A stretch of 64,000 bases of DNA from Gaiellasilicea sp963707575. Its GTDB lineage: Bacteria; Actinomycetota; Thermoleophilia; Gaiellales; Gaiellaceae. This document shows positions 24,798-32,884 of the stretch, one piece after another (position 1 is the stretch's first letter; each line of letters starts with the position of its first letter). The stretch lies in the NCBI GenBank assembly GCA_963707575.1, contig OY970171.1, forward strand, positions 1,984,001-2,048,000, read 5' to 3'. The notes beneath the pieces were generated by a model. That model was given only the letters and a program-made list of their open reading frames with translations. It ran no database searches and was not told the origin of the DNA. The translations under genes were made by a program, and so were the position numbers.

Positions 24798-25088
24798 TCA
24801 GGCCCGTGAGCCTCGGCGCGGCGGTTGCGGGGCCGATGCGGGCGCGGAGCTCGGCAGCGTCTCCCAGCCGGGCCGCGAGCGCGGCTCGGGCGAGGAGTCC
24901 TCCGCCTTCGTCGACGCATGCCCGAGCCGGTCGAGCAGCTCCATCTGCTGCTCCCCGTAGCGGCGCACTTCGTGGTCGGGTGGGAGATCCTGGATCAGCT
25001 CGCGGATGCGGGCGCGCAGCTGGTAGGCGAAGTGCGGCGTCGCCGGCCCGACGAGGGCGTCGATGTCGCGAATCGTCGGCTCGGCCAT
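24798..25088 (-). CDS. conserved hypothetical protein (96 aa)
   Basis: A 96-residue soluble protein. The first 60 residues are conserved-looking and helical (PTIRDIDALVGPATPHFAYQ, then LRARIRELIQDLPPDHEVRR). The tail is disordered, rich in Pro, Ser and Arg. No family is recognised. The ATG at 25088 is chosen because TAGTCT ends seven bases before it; a start eight codons upstream lacks such a signal. A repeat element follows its stop. Confidence 0.65.
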   Translation of the reverse strand: MAEPTIRDIDALVGPATPHFAYQLRARIRELIQDLPPDHEVRRYGEQQMELLDRLGHASTKAEDSSPEPRSRPGWETLPSSAPASAPQPPRRGSRA

Positions 25089-25095
25089 CGGCGGA

Positions 25096-25101
25096 AGACT
25101 A
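25096..25101 (-). promoter_or_regulatory. -10 element for leaderless 96-aa gene
   Basis: TAGTCT on the minus strand, seven bases before the ATG at 25088. The divergent EamA -10 is only 12 bases away. Confidence 0.45.
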
Positions 25102-25113
25102 CCGCGGCCCACA

Positions 25114-25119
25114 TAGGCT
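25114..25119 (+). promoter_or_regulatory. -10 element for leaderless EamA transporter
   Basis: TAGGCT, six bases before the GTG at 25126. Confidence 0.5.
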
Positions 25120-25125
25120 CAACCG

Positions 25126-26016
25126 GTGGTTCGGCCCGTCCATCTGATGCTGCTTCTCACCGTCGTCCTGTGGGCGCTCAACCTCACTGTCACGCGCTAC
25201 ATCCTCCAGCACGGGTTCCAGCCGCTCGCGTACGCGGTCGTCCGCTACGGGCTTGCGTCGGTGATCTTCGTCGTGATCGCGGTACTCGCCGAGCGGACGC
25301 TGCGGATCGCTCCCCGCGACCTCGGGCTGGTCGGTCTCGCCGCGCTCTTCCTCTACCTGAACCAGATCGCGTTCGTCTACGCGCTCGACTCCACCAGCGC
25401 GTCGACGATCGCGCTGCTCCTCGGTGCCACGCCGATCTTCGCGGCGCTGATCGGGCTCGCGCTCGGGCTGGAGCGGATGTCGCGGCGCTTCTGGGGCGCC
25501 TCGATCGTCTCGTTCGCCGGCGTCGGTCTCGTCGCGGCCGGAGCCGGAGGCGAGGTGTCTGCGAGCCGGCTGGGGATCGCGCTCGGGATCGTCACGGCTG
25601 CGACCTGGGCCGGCTACTCGGTCGCGATCGCGCCGCTGATGGCCCGGTACTCCGCATCCCGGATCAGCGCCGTCGTGCTCCCGCTGGGGTGGGTCGCGAT
25701 CGCGGCGACGGGGGGCCGGCAAGCGGTCGAACAGGACTACGGCGTCTCGGCCTGGGTGTGGGTGCTCCTCGTCTTCGCCACGCTGGGGCCGCTGGTGCTG
25801 ACGAACGTCCTCTGGTTCCGCGCGCTGCACGGAATCGGCCCCTCGCGCGCGACGCTGATCGCGAACCTGCAGCCGTTCGTCGCCGCGGTCTTCGCGCTCG
25901 TCCTGCTCTCGGAGCGGATGACCGCGCTGCAGGTCGCCGGCGGCGTGCTGATCGGGGGCGGCATCCTGCTCGCCCGGCGACCCGCGGGGAAGGCGCCCCC
26001 TCCCCCCGCCGAGTAG
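25126..26016 (+). CDS. EamA-type DMT family transporter
   Basis: A 296-residue drug/metabolite transporter with ten hydrophobic helices and the two-fold EamA repeat. The first repeat opens LMLLLTVVLWALNLTVTRYI and ends with an ERM sequence; the second ends VLLSERMTALQVAGGVLIGG, the usual C-terminal EamA signature. Substrates are probably small metabolites or amino acids. It sits immediately upstream of hpd (nine bases between), so a link to tyrosine-derived compounds is possible but unproven. Confidence 0.82.
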   Translation: MVRPVHLMLLLTVVLWALNLTVTRYILQHGFQPLAYAVVRYGLASVIFVVIAVLAERTLRIAPRDLGLVGLAALFLYLNQIAFVYALDSTSASTIALLLGATPIFAALIGLALGLERMSRRFWGASIVSFAGVGLVAAGAGGEVSASRLGIALGIVTAATWAGYSVAIAPLMARYSASRISAVVLPLGWVAIAATGGRQAVEQDYGVSAWVWVLLVFATLGPLVLTNVLWFRALHGIGPSRATLIANLQPFVAAVFALVLLSERMTALQVAGGVLIGGGILLARRPAGKAPPPPAE

Positions 26017-26019
26017 AAT
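26014..26019 (+). promoter_or_regulatory. -10 element for leaderless hpd
   Basis: TAGAAT, six bases before the GTG at 26026. It overlaps the stop codon of the EamA gene. Confidence 0.5.
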
Positions 26020-26025
26020 CCGCGC

Positions 26026-27126
26026 GTGTCCGAGCACGACTTCATGCCGCTCGACGGTTGGGATCACCTCGAGCTCTGGGTGGGCAACGCGAAGCAGGCT
26101 GCGTACTTCTACGAGCATGCGTTCGGGTTCACACGGGTCGCCTACGGCGGCCCGGAGACGGGGCTTCGCGACCGCGCCTCGTACGTGCTCGAGCAGGGCG
26201 AGATCCGGATCGTGCTCACGAGCGGGCTCCGCTCCGACAGCGAGATCACCCGCTTCGTCGCCCGGCACGGGGACGCGGCGAAGGACGTCGCTCTCGCCGT
26301 GCCGGACGCTGCTACCGCCTATCGCGAGGCGGTCGCCCGCGGTGCGCAGAGCGTGGTCGAGCCGCACGTCGTCGAGGACGAGCAGGGCCGCGTCGAGCTC
26401 GCCACGATCGCGACCTACGGCGACAACGTCCACACCTTCGTCGACCGGTCCGGGTACGACGGCCCGTACCTGCCCGGCTTCGTCTCGCTGTCCCCGAACG
26501 GCGCCCCCGGCGACGGGGTCGGGCTCGTCGCGATCGACCACGTCGTCGGCAACGTCGAGCTCGGGAAGATGGATCACTGGGTCGAGTTCTACGAGCAGGT
26601 CTTCGGAATGGTGAACATCGTCCACTTCGGCGACGACCAGATCCAGACGGAGTACTCCGCGCTGATGTCGAAGGTGATGGCCGACGGCGCCGGGAAGATC
26701 AAGTTCCCGATCAACGAGCCGGCCGAGGGCAAGCGCAAGAGCCAGATCGACGAGTACCTCGAGTTCAGCGAGGGGCCGGGCGTGCAGCACATCGCGCTGC
26801 AGACGCGCGACGTCGTCGGCACCGTCGAGGCACTGAAGGCGCGCGGGATCGCGTTCCTGGACACGCCCGAGACGTACTACGACGACGTGCAGGGCCGCGT
26901 CGGCGAGATCAGCGAGAGCTACGACGACCTCCGGCGCCTCCGGATCCTCGCCGACCGCGACGACGACGGCTACCTGCTCCAGATCTTCACGAAGACGGCG
27001 CAGGACCGGCCGACGCTCTTCTTCGAGGTGATCGAGCGCCACGGCGCGACGACGTTCGGCGAGGGCAACTTCAAGGCGCTCTTCGAGTCGATCGAGCGCG
27101 AGCAGGCCCTGCGCGGCAACCTTTGA
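26026..27126 (+). CDS. hpd: 4-hydroxyphenylpyruvate dioxygenase
   Basis: A 366-residue Fe(II) enzyme converting 4-hydroxyphenylpyruvate to homogentisate, the first ring step of tyrosine breakdown. Two VOC domains are present. The iron triad is in the second: H172 (VAIDHVVGNVE), H255 (PGVQHIALQTRDV) and E334 (LFFEVIERHG). The C-terminal GEGNFKALFESIEREQ is the family's lid helix. The GTG start has a -10 at the leaderless distance. Fumarylacetoacetate hydrolase and hmgA follow after one intervening transporter gene, so nearly the whole homogentisate route is here; maleylacetoacetate isomerase is not seen. Confidence 0.96.
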   Translation: MSEHDFMPLDGWDHLELWVGNAKQAAYFYEHAFGFTRVAYGGPETGLRDRASYVLEQGEIRIVLTSGLRSDSEITRFVARHGDAAKDVALAVPDAATAYREAVARGAQSVVEPHVVEDEQGRVELATIATYGDNVHTFVDRSGYDGPYLPGFVSLSPNGAPGDGVGLVAIDHVVGNVELGKMDHWVEFYEQVFGMVNIVHFGDDQIQTEYSALMSKVMADGAGKIKFPINEPAEGKRKSQIDEYLEFSEGPGVQHIALQTRDVVGTVEALKARGIAFLDTPETYYDDVQGRVGEISESYDDLRRLRILADRDDDGYLLQIFTKTAQDRPTLFFEVIERHGATTFGEGNFKALFESIEREQALRGNL

Positions 27127-27149
27127 TCGTCGCCGCTCCCGAACCCGTC

Positions 27150-27155
27150 TAGCCT
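27150..27155 (+). promoter_or_regulatory. -10 element for leaderless CDF transporter
   Basis: TAGCCT, six bases before the ATG at 27162. Confidence 0.5.
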
Positions 27156-27161
27156 TCGCCC

Positions 27162-28499
27162 ATGAGCCCGCTGCGGCGAACCGCGCTCGCCTCGGTCGCC
27201 GCCGCGTCCCTGCTCCTTGCGCTCAAGCTCGTCACGGGGCTGGTCAGCGGCAGTCTCGGGCTCATCTCCGAGGCGCTCCACTCGGGCACCGACCTCGTCG
27301 CTGCCATCCTCACCTTCTTCGCGGTCGGCGTCGCAGGCCGGCCCGCCGACAGCGCGCATCCGTTCGGCCACGGCAAGGCCGAGCACCTGGCCGCGCTCGC
27401 CGAGGCCGCCGTGCTCGCGCTCGTCAGCCTCGCGGTCGCCGGGCTCGCGGTCGCGCGGCTGACGGGCGCCATCGAGCACGAGATCGAGACGGCCTGGTGG
27501 GTGTTCGTCGTGCTTGGTGTCGTGCTGGCGATCGACGTGTCGCGCACCACCGCGTCGTACCGTGCCGCGCGCCGGTACCGGAGCGCGGCCCTGCTCTCGA
27601 ACGCGCTCCACTTCGCCAGCGACCTCGTCGGCACGCTGGCCGTGGTGGCCGGCCTGGTGGCGGCGGCCATGGGGTTCCCCGAGGGCGACGCGCTCGCCGC
27701 GCTCTTCGTGGCGGCGCTCGTGCTCACCGCCGCGGCCCGTCTGATCCGGCGGAACGTCGACGTGCTCATGGATCGTGCGCCGGCGGCGGCCGAGGAAGCC
27801 GCGCGCGCTGCGATCGCGGCCCTCGAGCCGCCCGTGGAGCTCTCCCGCCTCCGGCTTCGCCAGGCCGGGCCGAGCCACTTCGCCGACGTCGTCATCTCCG
27901 TACCGCCGGGCGCGGCCGTGGCCCAGGGCCACGCGATGGCCGACCGTGTCGAGGAGGCGGTGGAGCGCGTCCTGCCTGGGAGCGACGTCGTCGTCCACGT
28001 CGAGCCGGGCGAGGCCGAGGCGGCCCTCCGCGAGCGCGCCCACGCGGCGGCGCTCACGGTGCCGCGCGTGCGCGAGATCCACAACCTGAGCCTGGTCACG
28101 CTCGACGGTGCGACGGAGCTCTCCCTGCACCTGAAGCTTCCCGGCGAGCTGCCGCTCGAAGCGGCGCACGAGATCGCCGAGCAGGTCGAGGCGGCGATCA
28201 CCGCCGCGGTCCCCGAGATCGGCTCGGTGCAGACCCACCTGGAGCCGCTCGCGGAGGCGAGCACCGCCGTCGAGCTCGCCCCGGGTGACGTGGCGCGGAT
28301 CGTGCGCGAGGTCGCGGGCGGCACCCCGCGCGAGGTGCGTGTCCTCCGCACCGCCGAGGGCCTCGTGGCGTTCCTGACCCTCGGGCTCGATCCGGCCGGC
28401 ACGCTCGCCGACGCCCACGCGCGGGCGAGCGAGGTCGAGGACAGGCTGCGGGCCGAGCACCCCGAGATCGCAGACGTGATCGTCCACACCGAGCCGTAG
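27162..28499 (+). CDS. CDF-family cation transporter with three C-terminal domains
   Basis: A 445-residue cation diffusion facilitator, about 140 residues longer than usual. The six-helix part (residues 1-200) has the zinc site H40-x3-D44 (HSGTD) and H150-x3-D154 (HFASD), and the conserved AHPFGHGKAEHLAAL loop. Three cytoplasmic dimerisation-like modules follow at about 206-283, 288-362 and 374-445. Each ends alike: VVVHVEP, VQTHLEP and VIVHTEP. It probably exports Zn(II), Mn(II) or Fe(II) by proton exchange. Placement inside the homogentisate cluster, whose dioxygenases need Fe(II), suggests but does not prove a metal-supply or homeostasis role. Confidence 0.88.
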   Translation: MSPLRRTALASVAAASLLLALKLVTGLVSGSLGLISEALHSGTDLVAAILTFFAVGVAGRPADSAHPFGHGKAEHLAALAEAAVLALVSLAVAGLAVARLTGAIEHEIETAWWVFVVLGVVLAIDVSRTTASYRAARRYRSAALLSNALHFASDLVGTLAVVAGLVAAAMGFPEGDALAALFVAALVLTAAARLIRRNVDVLMDRAPAAAEEAARAAIAALEPPVELSRLRLRQAGPSHFADVVISVPPGAAVAQGHAMADRVEEAVERVLPGSDVVVHVEPGEAEAALRERAHAAALTVPRVREIHNLSLVTLDGATELSLHLKLPGELPLEAAHEIAEQVEAAITAAVPEIGSVQTHLEPLAEASTAVELAPGDVARIVREVAGGTPREVRVLRTAEGLVAFLTLGLDPAGTLADAHARASEVEDRLRAEHPEIADVIVHTEP

Positions 28500-28512
28500 G
28501 CCGGTGCATAGG

Positions 28513-28518
28513 TAGTTT
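28513..28518 (+). promoter_or_regulatory. -10 element for leaderless fumarylacetoacetate hydrolase
   Basis: TAGTTT, six bases before the GTG at 28525. Confidence 0.5.
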
Positions 28519-28524
28519 CCGCGC

Positions 28525-29346
28525 GTGCGCCTGTGCATGTTCACGCCGCTCGAGCGCGACCTCGAGCGCGGCTGGCCCGGCCGGATCGAAGGTGACCGCG
28601 TGATCCAGCTGGCGGCGCAGACGATCCAGTCCTTCTTCACCGGCGGCTCGCAGGCCCGGGAGCACGCGGAGTACCCGCTCGACGAGGTGAAGCTCCTGGC
28701 GCCGGTCCTGAACCCGCCCTCCGTCCGCGATTTCTACGCCTTCGAGCGGCACGTCGCCACGGCGCGCGCCTCGCGCGGGCTCGAGGTGCCGCCCGAGTGG
28801 TACGAGCAGCCCGTCTTCTACTTCTCCAACCCGGCGGCGATCTACGGGCCCGACGCCGAGATTCCGTACCCGGAGGGCTCGGAGGAGCTCGACTACGAGC
28901 TGGAGGTCGCGGCGATCGTCGGTGCCGAGGGCCGCATCGGCGGCTTCACGGTCATGAACGACTGGTCTGCGCGCGACCTGCAGCGCACCGAGATGAAAGT
29001 TGGGCTCGGGCCGGCGAAGGGGAAGGACTTCGCCACCTCGCTCGGCCCGGTCGTGGTCACGGTCGACGAGTTCCCCGGTGGCGAGGCGGAGCTGGTGGCG
29101 CGGGTGAACGGCGAGGAGCGCTCGCGCGGGAACCTGCGCGACCTGCACTTCTCGTGGGAGCGGATCCGTGAGCAGGCGGCACGGAACACGGTCTTGCGCT
29201 CCGGCGACGTGCTCGGCTCCGGCACGGTCGGCACGGGCTGCATCCTGGAGCTCGGCGACGGCCGCTGGCTCCAGCCGGGCGACGTGGTCGAGCTGGAGGT
29301 GGAGGGAATCGGCGTGCTGCGGAACACGGTCGGGCCTCGAGGCTAG
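28525..29346 (+). CDS. fumarylacetoacetate hydrolase family protein
   Basis: A 273-residue FAH-fold hydrolase. Metal ligands are visible in the acidic stretch ELDYELEVAAIVG and in MNDWSARDLQ. The catalytic lid region is PVFYFSNPAAIYGPDAEI. By context it should cleave fumarylacetoacetate to fumarate and acetoacetate, the last step after homogentisate ring opening; a fumarylpyruvate-type substrate cannot be excluded from sequence. The GTG start follows a -10 at six bases. hmgA begins 18 bases after its stop. Confidence 0.9.
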   Translation: MRLCMFTPLERDLERGWPGRIEGDRVIQLAAQTIQSFFTGGSQAREHAEYPLDEVKLLAPVLNPPSVRDFYAFERHVATARASRGLEVPPEWYEQPVFYFSNPAAIYGPDAEIPYPEGSEELDYELEVAAIVGAEGRIGGFTVMNDWSARDLQRTEMKVGLGPAKGKDFATSLGPVVVTVDEFPGGEAELVARVNGEERSRGNLRDLHFSWERIREQAARNTVLRSGDVLGSGTVGTGCILELGDGRWLQPGDVVELEVEGIGVLRNTVGPRG

Positions 29347-29352
29347 CGCCGG

Positions 29353-29358
29353 TATCCT
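29353..29358 (+). promoter_or_regulatory. -10 element for leaderless hmgA
   Basis: TATCCT, six bases before the ATG at 29365. Confidence 0.5.
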
Positions 29359-29364
29359 CACGCC

Positions 29365-30558
29365 ATGCCGTTCTACCAGCGTCTCGGCGACGTGCCGCGC
29401 AAGCGACACATCCAGTTCCGCGAGAACGGGACGCTCCTCACCGAAGAGGTGATGGGGCTCGAGGGTTTCACGGGGAACGAGTCGATCCTCTACCACCTCC
29501 AGTCGCCGTGCCGCGTGATGGAGATCGGCGGCTTCGAGCCGATCGAGCGCGACGAGTGGGTGCCGGACACGCACCAGCACCGGCTGATGAACACGAAGGA
29601 GATCGAGGCCGAGGGCGACGAGATCACCGGCCGGCGACTGCTGATGTGGAACTCGGACGTGGAGATCTCGATCTGCCGGCCGGCCGAGACGATGGAGACG
29701 TTCTTCCGGAACGGCGAGCGCGACGAGGTGATCTTCGTTCACGAGGGCTCCGGCACGCTCGCGACGATCTTCGGCGACCTGCCCTACAAGGAGGGCGACT
29801 ACATCGTCGTGCCACGCGGGACGACGTACAAGTTCGCTCCCGTCGGCCCGCAGCGGCACCTCGTCTTCGAGACCCCCGGCCTGATCGAGATCCCGCGCCG
29901 CTACCGCAACCAGTCCGGTCAGATCATCGAAGGGGCGCCGTACTACCACCGCGACATCCATCCGCCGGCGCAGCTGAACACGCATCGGGAGAAGGGTGAG
30001 TTCCCGGTCAAGGTGCGCGTCCGCGACGGCTATCAGACCTACCTGCTCGACTACCACCCCTTCGACGTCGTCGGCTGGGACGGCTACCTGTTTCCGTGGA
30101 CGTTCTCGATCCACGACTTCGAGCCGCTCACCGGCCGGATCCACCAGCCGCCTCCCGCCCACCAGACGTTCGCCGGCCGCAACTTCGTGATCTGCTCGTT
30201 CTGCCCGCGCAAGCTCGACTTCGACCCGCTGGCAGTGCCGATCCCGTACCACCACTCGAATCTGCAGAGCGAGGAGATGATCTATTACGTCTCCGGCAAC
30301 TTCGGCTCGCGCAAGGGCGTCGACGTGGGGTCGATCACCCTGCACCCGTCGGGCCTGCCCCATGGGCCGCAGCCGGGTCTCGCCGAGAAGTCGATCGGCA
30401 TGCACGAGACCGGCGAGCTCGCGGTGATGTGCGACACCTTCTATCCCCTCCGGCTGTCGACGCTCGCGCGCGACCTCGACGACGGCAAGTACGCGCTCTC
30501 CTGGTACGAGACCGGCGAGGGCGAAGCCAGCGAGGCCGGCCTCACCTCGCACCTGTAA
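29365..30558 (+). CDS. hmgA: homogentisate 1,2-dioxygenase
   Basis: A 397-residue cupin-type Fe(II) dioxygenase opening homogentisate to maleylacetoacetate. The iron ligands H297, E303 and H333 fall in PYHHSNLQSEEMIYYVSGNF and LHPSGLPHGPQPG, with the same mutual spacing as in the human enzyme (H335, E341, H371). It is shorter than animal enzymes (about 445), as in other bacterial relatives. It is spaced tightly between the hydrolase and the HAD phosphatase, so it can be read as part of a run even though it has its own -10. Confidence 0.95.
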   Translation: MPFYQRLGDVPRKRHIQFRENGTLLTEEVMGLEGFTGNESILYHLQSPCRVMEIGGFEPIERDEWVPDTHQHRLMNTKEIEAEGDEITGRRLLMWNSDVEISICRPAETMETFFRNGERDEVIFVHEGSGTLATIFGDLPYKEGDYIVVPRGTTYKFAPVGPQRHLVFETPGLIEIPRRYRNQSGQIIEGAPYYHRDIHPPAQLNTHREKGEFPVKVRVRDGYQTYLLDYHPFDVVGWDGYLFPWTFSIHDFEPLTGRIHQPPPAHQTFAGRNFVICSFCPRKLDFDPLAVPIPYHHSNLQSEEMIYYVSGNFGSRKGVDVGSITLHPSGLPHGPQPGLAEKSIGMHETGELAVMCDTFYPLRLSTLARDLDDGKYALSWYETGEGEASEAGLTSHL

Positions 30559-30561
30559 CCG

Positions 30562-31158
30562 TTGCGGCTCGTCGTGGACTGGGACGGGACGGTCACTGTC
30601 CAGGATTCGCTCGTACAGGTGATCCACGAGTTCGGCGACCCCGCACTGCTGGCCGAGCTCGAGCCGCGCGTCGGAGTCGACCTGACCCTGCACGAGGAGA
30701 TCGCGCTCGAGTTCGGGGCGATCACCGCGCCGCTCGACCGCGTCGTCGACTGGGTGGTCGAGCACGTCGAGGTGCGCCCCGGCCTGCGCGAGCTCGCCGC
30801 GTACGAGCCCACGGTGATCTCGGCGGGGTTCCAGGAGCTGATCGAGCCCGTGCTGGCAAGGGAGGGGATCGAGCTCGCGGTGCTCGCGAACCGCCTCGAC
30901 GTCCGGCATGACGGCTGGGTCGTCCGCTTCCGCGACGAGACGGCGTGCGCGGTGTGCGGCGAGCCGTGCAAGCGCGGGAGTCTCGTTGGTGAGCCGTTCG
31001 TCTACGTCGGCGACGGCTACTCCGACCGGTGCGCCGCACGCGCCGCCGAGAGGGTGTTCGCCCGCGACGGGCTGGCCCGCTACCTCGACGAGCGGGCGCT
31101 GACGTACGAGCCGTTCGAGGATCTGCACGACGTCGCGCGGCGGCTCGACGCGAACTGA
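30562..31158 (+). CDS. HAD-superfamily phosphatase, MtnX/SerB-like
   Basis: A 198-residue haloacid-dehalogenase phosphatase. Motif I is VVDWDGTVT with nucleophile D6 and acid D8, motif II TVISAGF, and motif III with Lys in CAVCGEPCKRGS, then motif IV VYVGDGYSDRCAA. The three Cys before the Lys resemble the MtnX subgroup. The TTG start lies three bases after hmgA, so the genes are probably co-transcribed; why a phosphatase joins this pathway is unclear. The substrate is unknown. Confidence 0.78.
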   Translation: MRLVVDWDGTVTVQDSLVQVIHEFGDPALLAELEPRVGVDLTLHEEIALEFGAITAPLDRVVDWVVEHVEVRPGLRELAAYEPTVISAGFQELIEPVLAREGIELAVLANRLDVRHDGWVVRFRDETACAVCGEPCKRGSLVGEPFVYVGDGYSDRCAARAAERVFARDGLARYLDERALTYEPFEDLHDVARRLDAN

Positions 31159-31287
31159 CCCTCGAACGCGGTACCCCGCACACGAACTCCTCACGGCTCG
31201 CGAACGGACCCCGTACTCCGGAGTCGTTCCGCCCTTACGTCCTCTGCCGAGAGTGCGTGCGGGGAGGACGTCATCAAGGAGGACAAC

Positions 31288-31797
31288 ATGCGAGTGAACG
31301 TGCGTAGGTTTGCGGCTTGCGCGCTGATCGCGCTCCTCGTCCCGGCGGCTGCGGTCGCGGCGACGAAGGGCGAGGTCACGGGGCCCGTGGCGCTCACGGG
31401 CAACGGCTACTTCGGCGGCGAGCTCGAGCTGGAGCTCGGCGAGGCCCAGCGCCCGCTGCGGATCGTGGGCCGGATCGGCTACGTCGGCTTCCTCGATCTC
31501 GGCGGCGACCTGAAGGTGCGCTGCGGCGCTCAGAGCCGCCTGACCGTGCGGCGGTCGGAACAGGGCCGGGTCTTCTTCTGCAAGGGCCGGTTCGGCGAGG
31601 CGGTTGCGCTCGGGAGCCACGTCGTCTTCCGCGGCTTTGCGGCGCACTACAAGCTCCAGGTCCCGGCCGGTGCGTCGGGCACGTTGAACGGCCCGTCGGG
31701 CGACGAGGGCGAGCGCGGCGGGCAGCGGGAGGACCGGAGCGAGCCTCTGCCCACGATCGCGCAGGTCGCGGCGATGCTCGCGGCGGCGGCCGGCTAG
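31288..31797 (+). CDS. exported hypothetical protein (169 aa)
   Basis: A secreted protein: a signal peptide at residues 1-24 (RFAACALIALLVPAAAVAAT) followed by a beta-rich domain of about 100 residues with two Cys (VRCGAQS and FFCKGRF), then a charged tail. The core may be an immunoglobulin-like or OB-like sandwich, but I recognise no family. The ATG is fixed by AAGGAGGACAAC. The 129 bases upstream have no gene and hold only a 10-bp palindrome. Its stop overlaps that of the convergent NlpC gene. Confidence 0.7.
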   Translation: MRVNVRRFAACALIALLVPAAAVAATKGEVTGPVALTGNGYFGGELELELGEAQRPLRIVGRIGYVGFLDLGGDLKVRCGAQSRLTVRRSEQGRVFFCKGRFGEAVALGSHVVFRGFAAHYKLQVPAGASGTLNGPSGDEGERGGQREDRSEPLPTIAQVAAMLAAAAG

Positions 31798-32834
31798 GCC
31801 AATCCGGCTTCGCGGAGCGGCCTTCGAGCCCAGGCGAAGCGGTCGCGGTACCACCCTTCGAACGGATGGAGGGTGGTGCCGCTGCCGGAGGAGTGGACGA
31901 ACCATCCGCCACCGAGGTAGATCGCCGCATGGTCGATCTGCGCCGGCTTCGACTGCGGCCCGCGCGCGCCCTGGAAGAGGACGTCGCCGGGCTGGAGGTT
32001 CTGAGCCTTCTTGATCCGTCGCGCCTGGCCGACCTCGCCGGACATCTCGTACGTCGTCCGGCCGCGCAGGACCGACGCGAGCGCGGAGGCGCCTTCGAAC
32101 GGCTCCAGCTTGAACACGCGCCAGACGAAGCCCGAGCAGTCGAAGCCACCCGGTGCCGCCTTGCCCAGCGGCTGCTGCGGAAGCTCGGAGGTGCCGCCCC
32201 AGATGTAGGGGGAGCCGATGAACGAGACGGCGCGGCGGAGCACGGTGCGCTGCCAGTCGCTCAGCTCGGGGAGCATGAACGTCTGCGCCTGGGCCTCCAC
32301 CCGCTCGACGTCCCAGCTCGACAGCTCGAGCAGGCGAGCGAGGGAGAAGGCGGCTTCGGCGCGGCTCGCGGGGTCGCCGAGGCCGAGCTCGAGCTCGTCC
32401 CGGGCGGCGGGATGGTTGAAGCGCAGGCCGAGCAGGCGGGCGATCGTCTCCGTGCCGGCGCCGGCCTTCGGGGAGAGAGCGGCCGTGCGCAGCTGAGCCG
32501 TGATCGCGCGTGCCGCGTCTCCGAGGCCGAGGAAGCCCACGAGTGCAGCATCGAGCTCCCGGATCGTGACCGCCCGGCCGGGCGAGACCGCGCGGTAGCT
32601 CGACGTCACTCGGTCCTCGGAGTCGAGCGCAAGCAGATCGAGGGCACCGGCGAGCGCGCGCTGGGTCAGCGGCTTGCCAGGCGAGAAGGTCGCGACGTCG
32701 TCCGCGAGGAGGCCGGCGGCGACGACTGCCTTGATCTGGGGCTGCGCCCAGGAGCGCTCGCCCGCGGCGGGAGCCGCGGAGACGTGACCGAGCGCGAGCG
32801 CACAGAGCGCGAGGATGGCGGCCGCAAGACGCAC
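31794..32834 (-). CDS. secreted NlpC/P60 cell-wall hydrolase
   Basis: A 346-residue exported protein. Residues 1-21 form a signal peptide. Residues 27-175 look like degenerate SLH-type surface repeats (IKAVVAAGLLADDVATFSPG then PLTQRALAGALDLLAL). Residues 195-340 are an NlpC/P60 peptidase with Cys233 (GGFDCSGFVWRV), His302 (IDHAAIYLGGG) and His314 (WFVHSSG). It probably cuts D-gamma-Glu bonds in peptidoglycan stem peptides. The GTG at 32834 gives a clean signal peptide; upstream in-frame sequence is Arg-rich and unlikely. Confidence 0.85.
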   Translation of the reverse strand: MRLAAAILALCALALGHVSAAPAAGERSWAQPQIKAVVAAGLLADDVATFSPGKPLTQRALAGALDLLALDSEDRVTSSYRAVSPGRAVTIRELDAALVGFLGLGDAARAITAQLRTAALSPKAGAGTETIARLLGLRFNHPAARDELELGLGDPASRAEAAFSLARLLELSSWDVERVEAQAQTFMLPELSDWQRTVLRRAVSFIGSPYIWGGTSELPQQPLGKAAPGGFDCSGFVWRVFKLEPFEGASALASVLRGRTTYEMSGEVGQARRIKKAQNLQPGDVLFQGARGPQSKPAQIDHAAIYLGGGWFVHSSGSGTTLHPFEGWYRDRFAWARRPLREAGLA

Positions 32835-32872
32835 GCCGTTCGTATCGGCAGCCGTCCGAGCGGACTTGAAGC

Positions 32873-32878
32873 GACAAT
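32873..32878 (+). promoter_or_regulatory. -10 element for leaderless alkA
   Basis: GACAAT (one mismatch to TANNNT), six bases before the ATG at 32885. Confidence 0.4.
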
Positions 32879-32884
32879 CGGCCG

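Noticed and set aside
31215..31224. Perfect 10-bp palindrome ACTCCGGAGT upstream of the exported protein gene
   Set aside because: Ten-base palindromes are common by chance in 64 kb; there is no second site or matched promoter.
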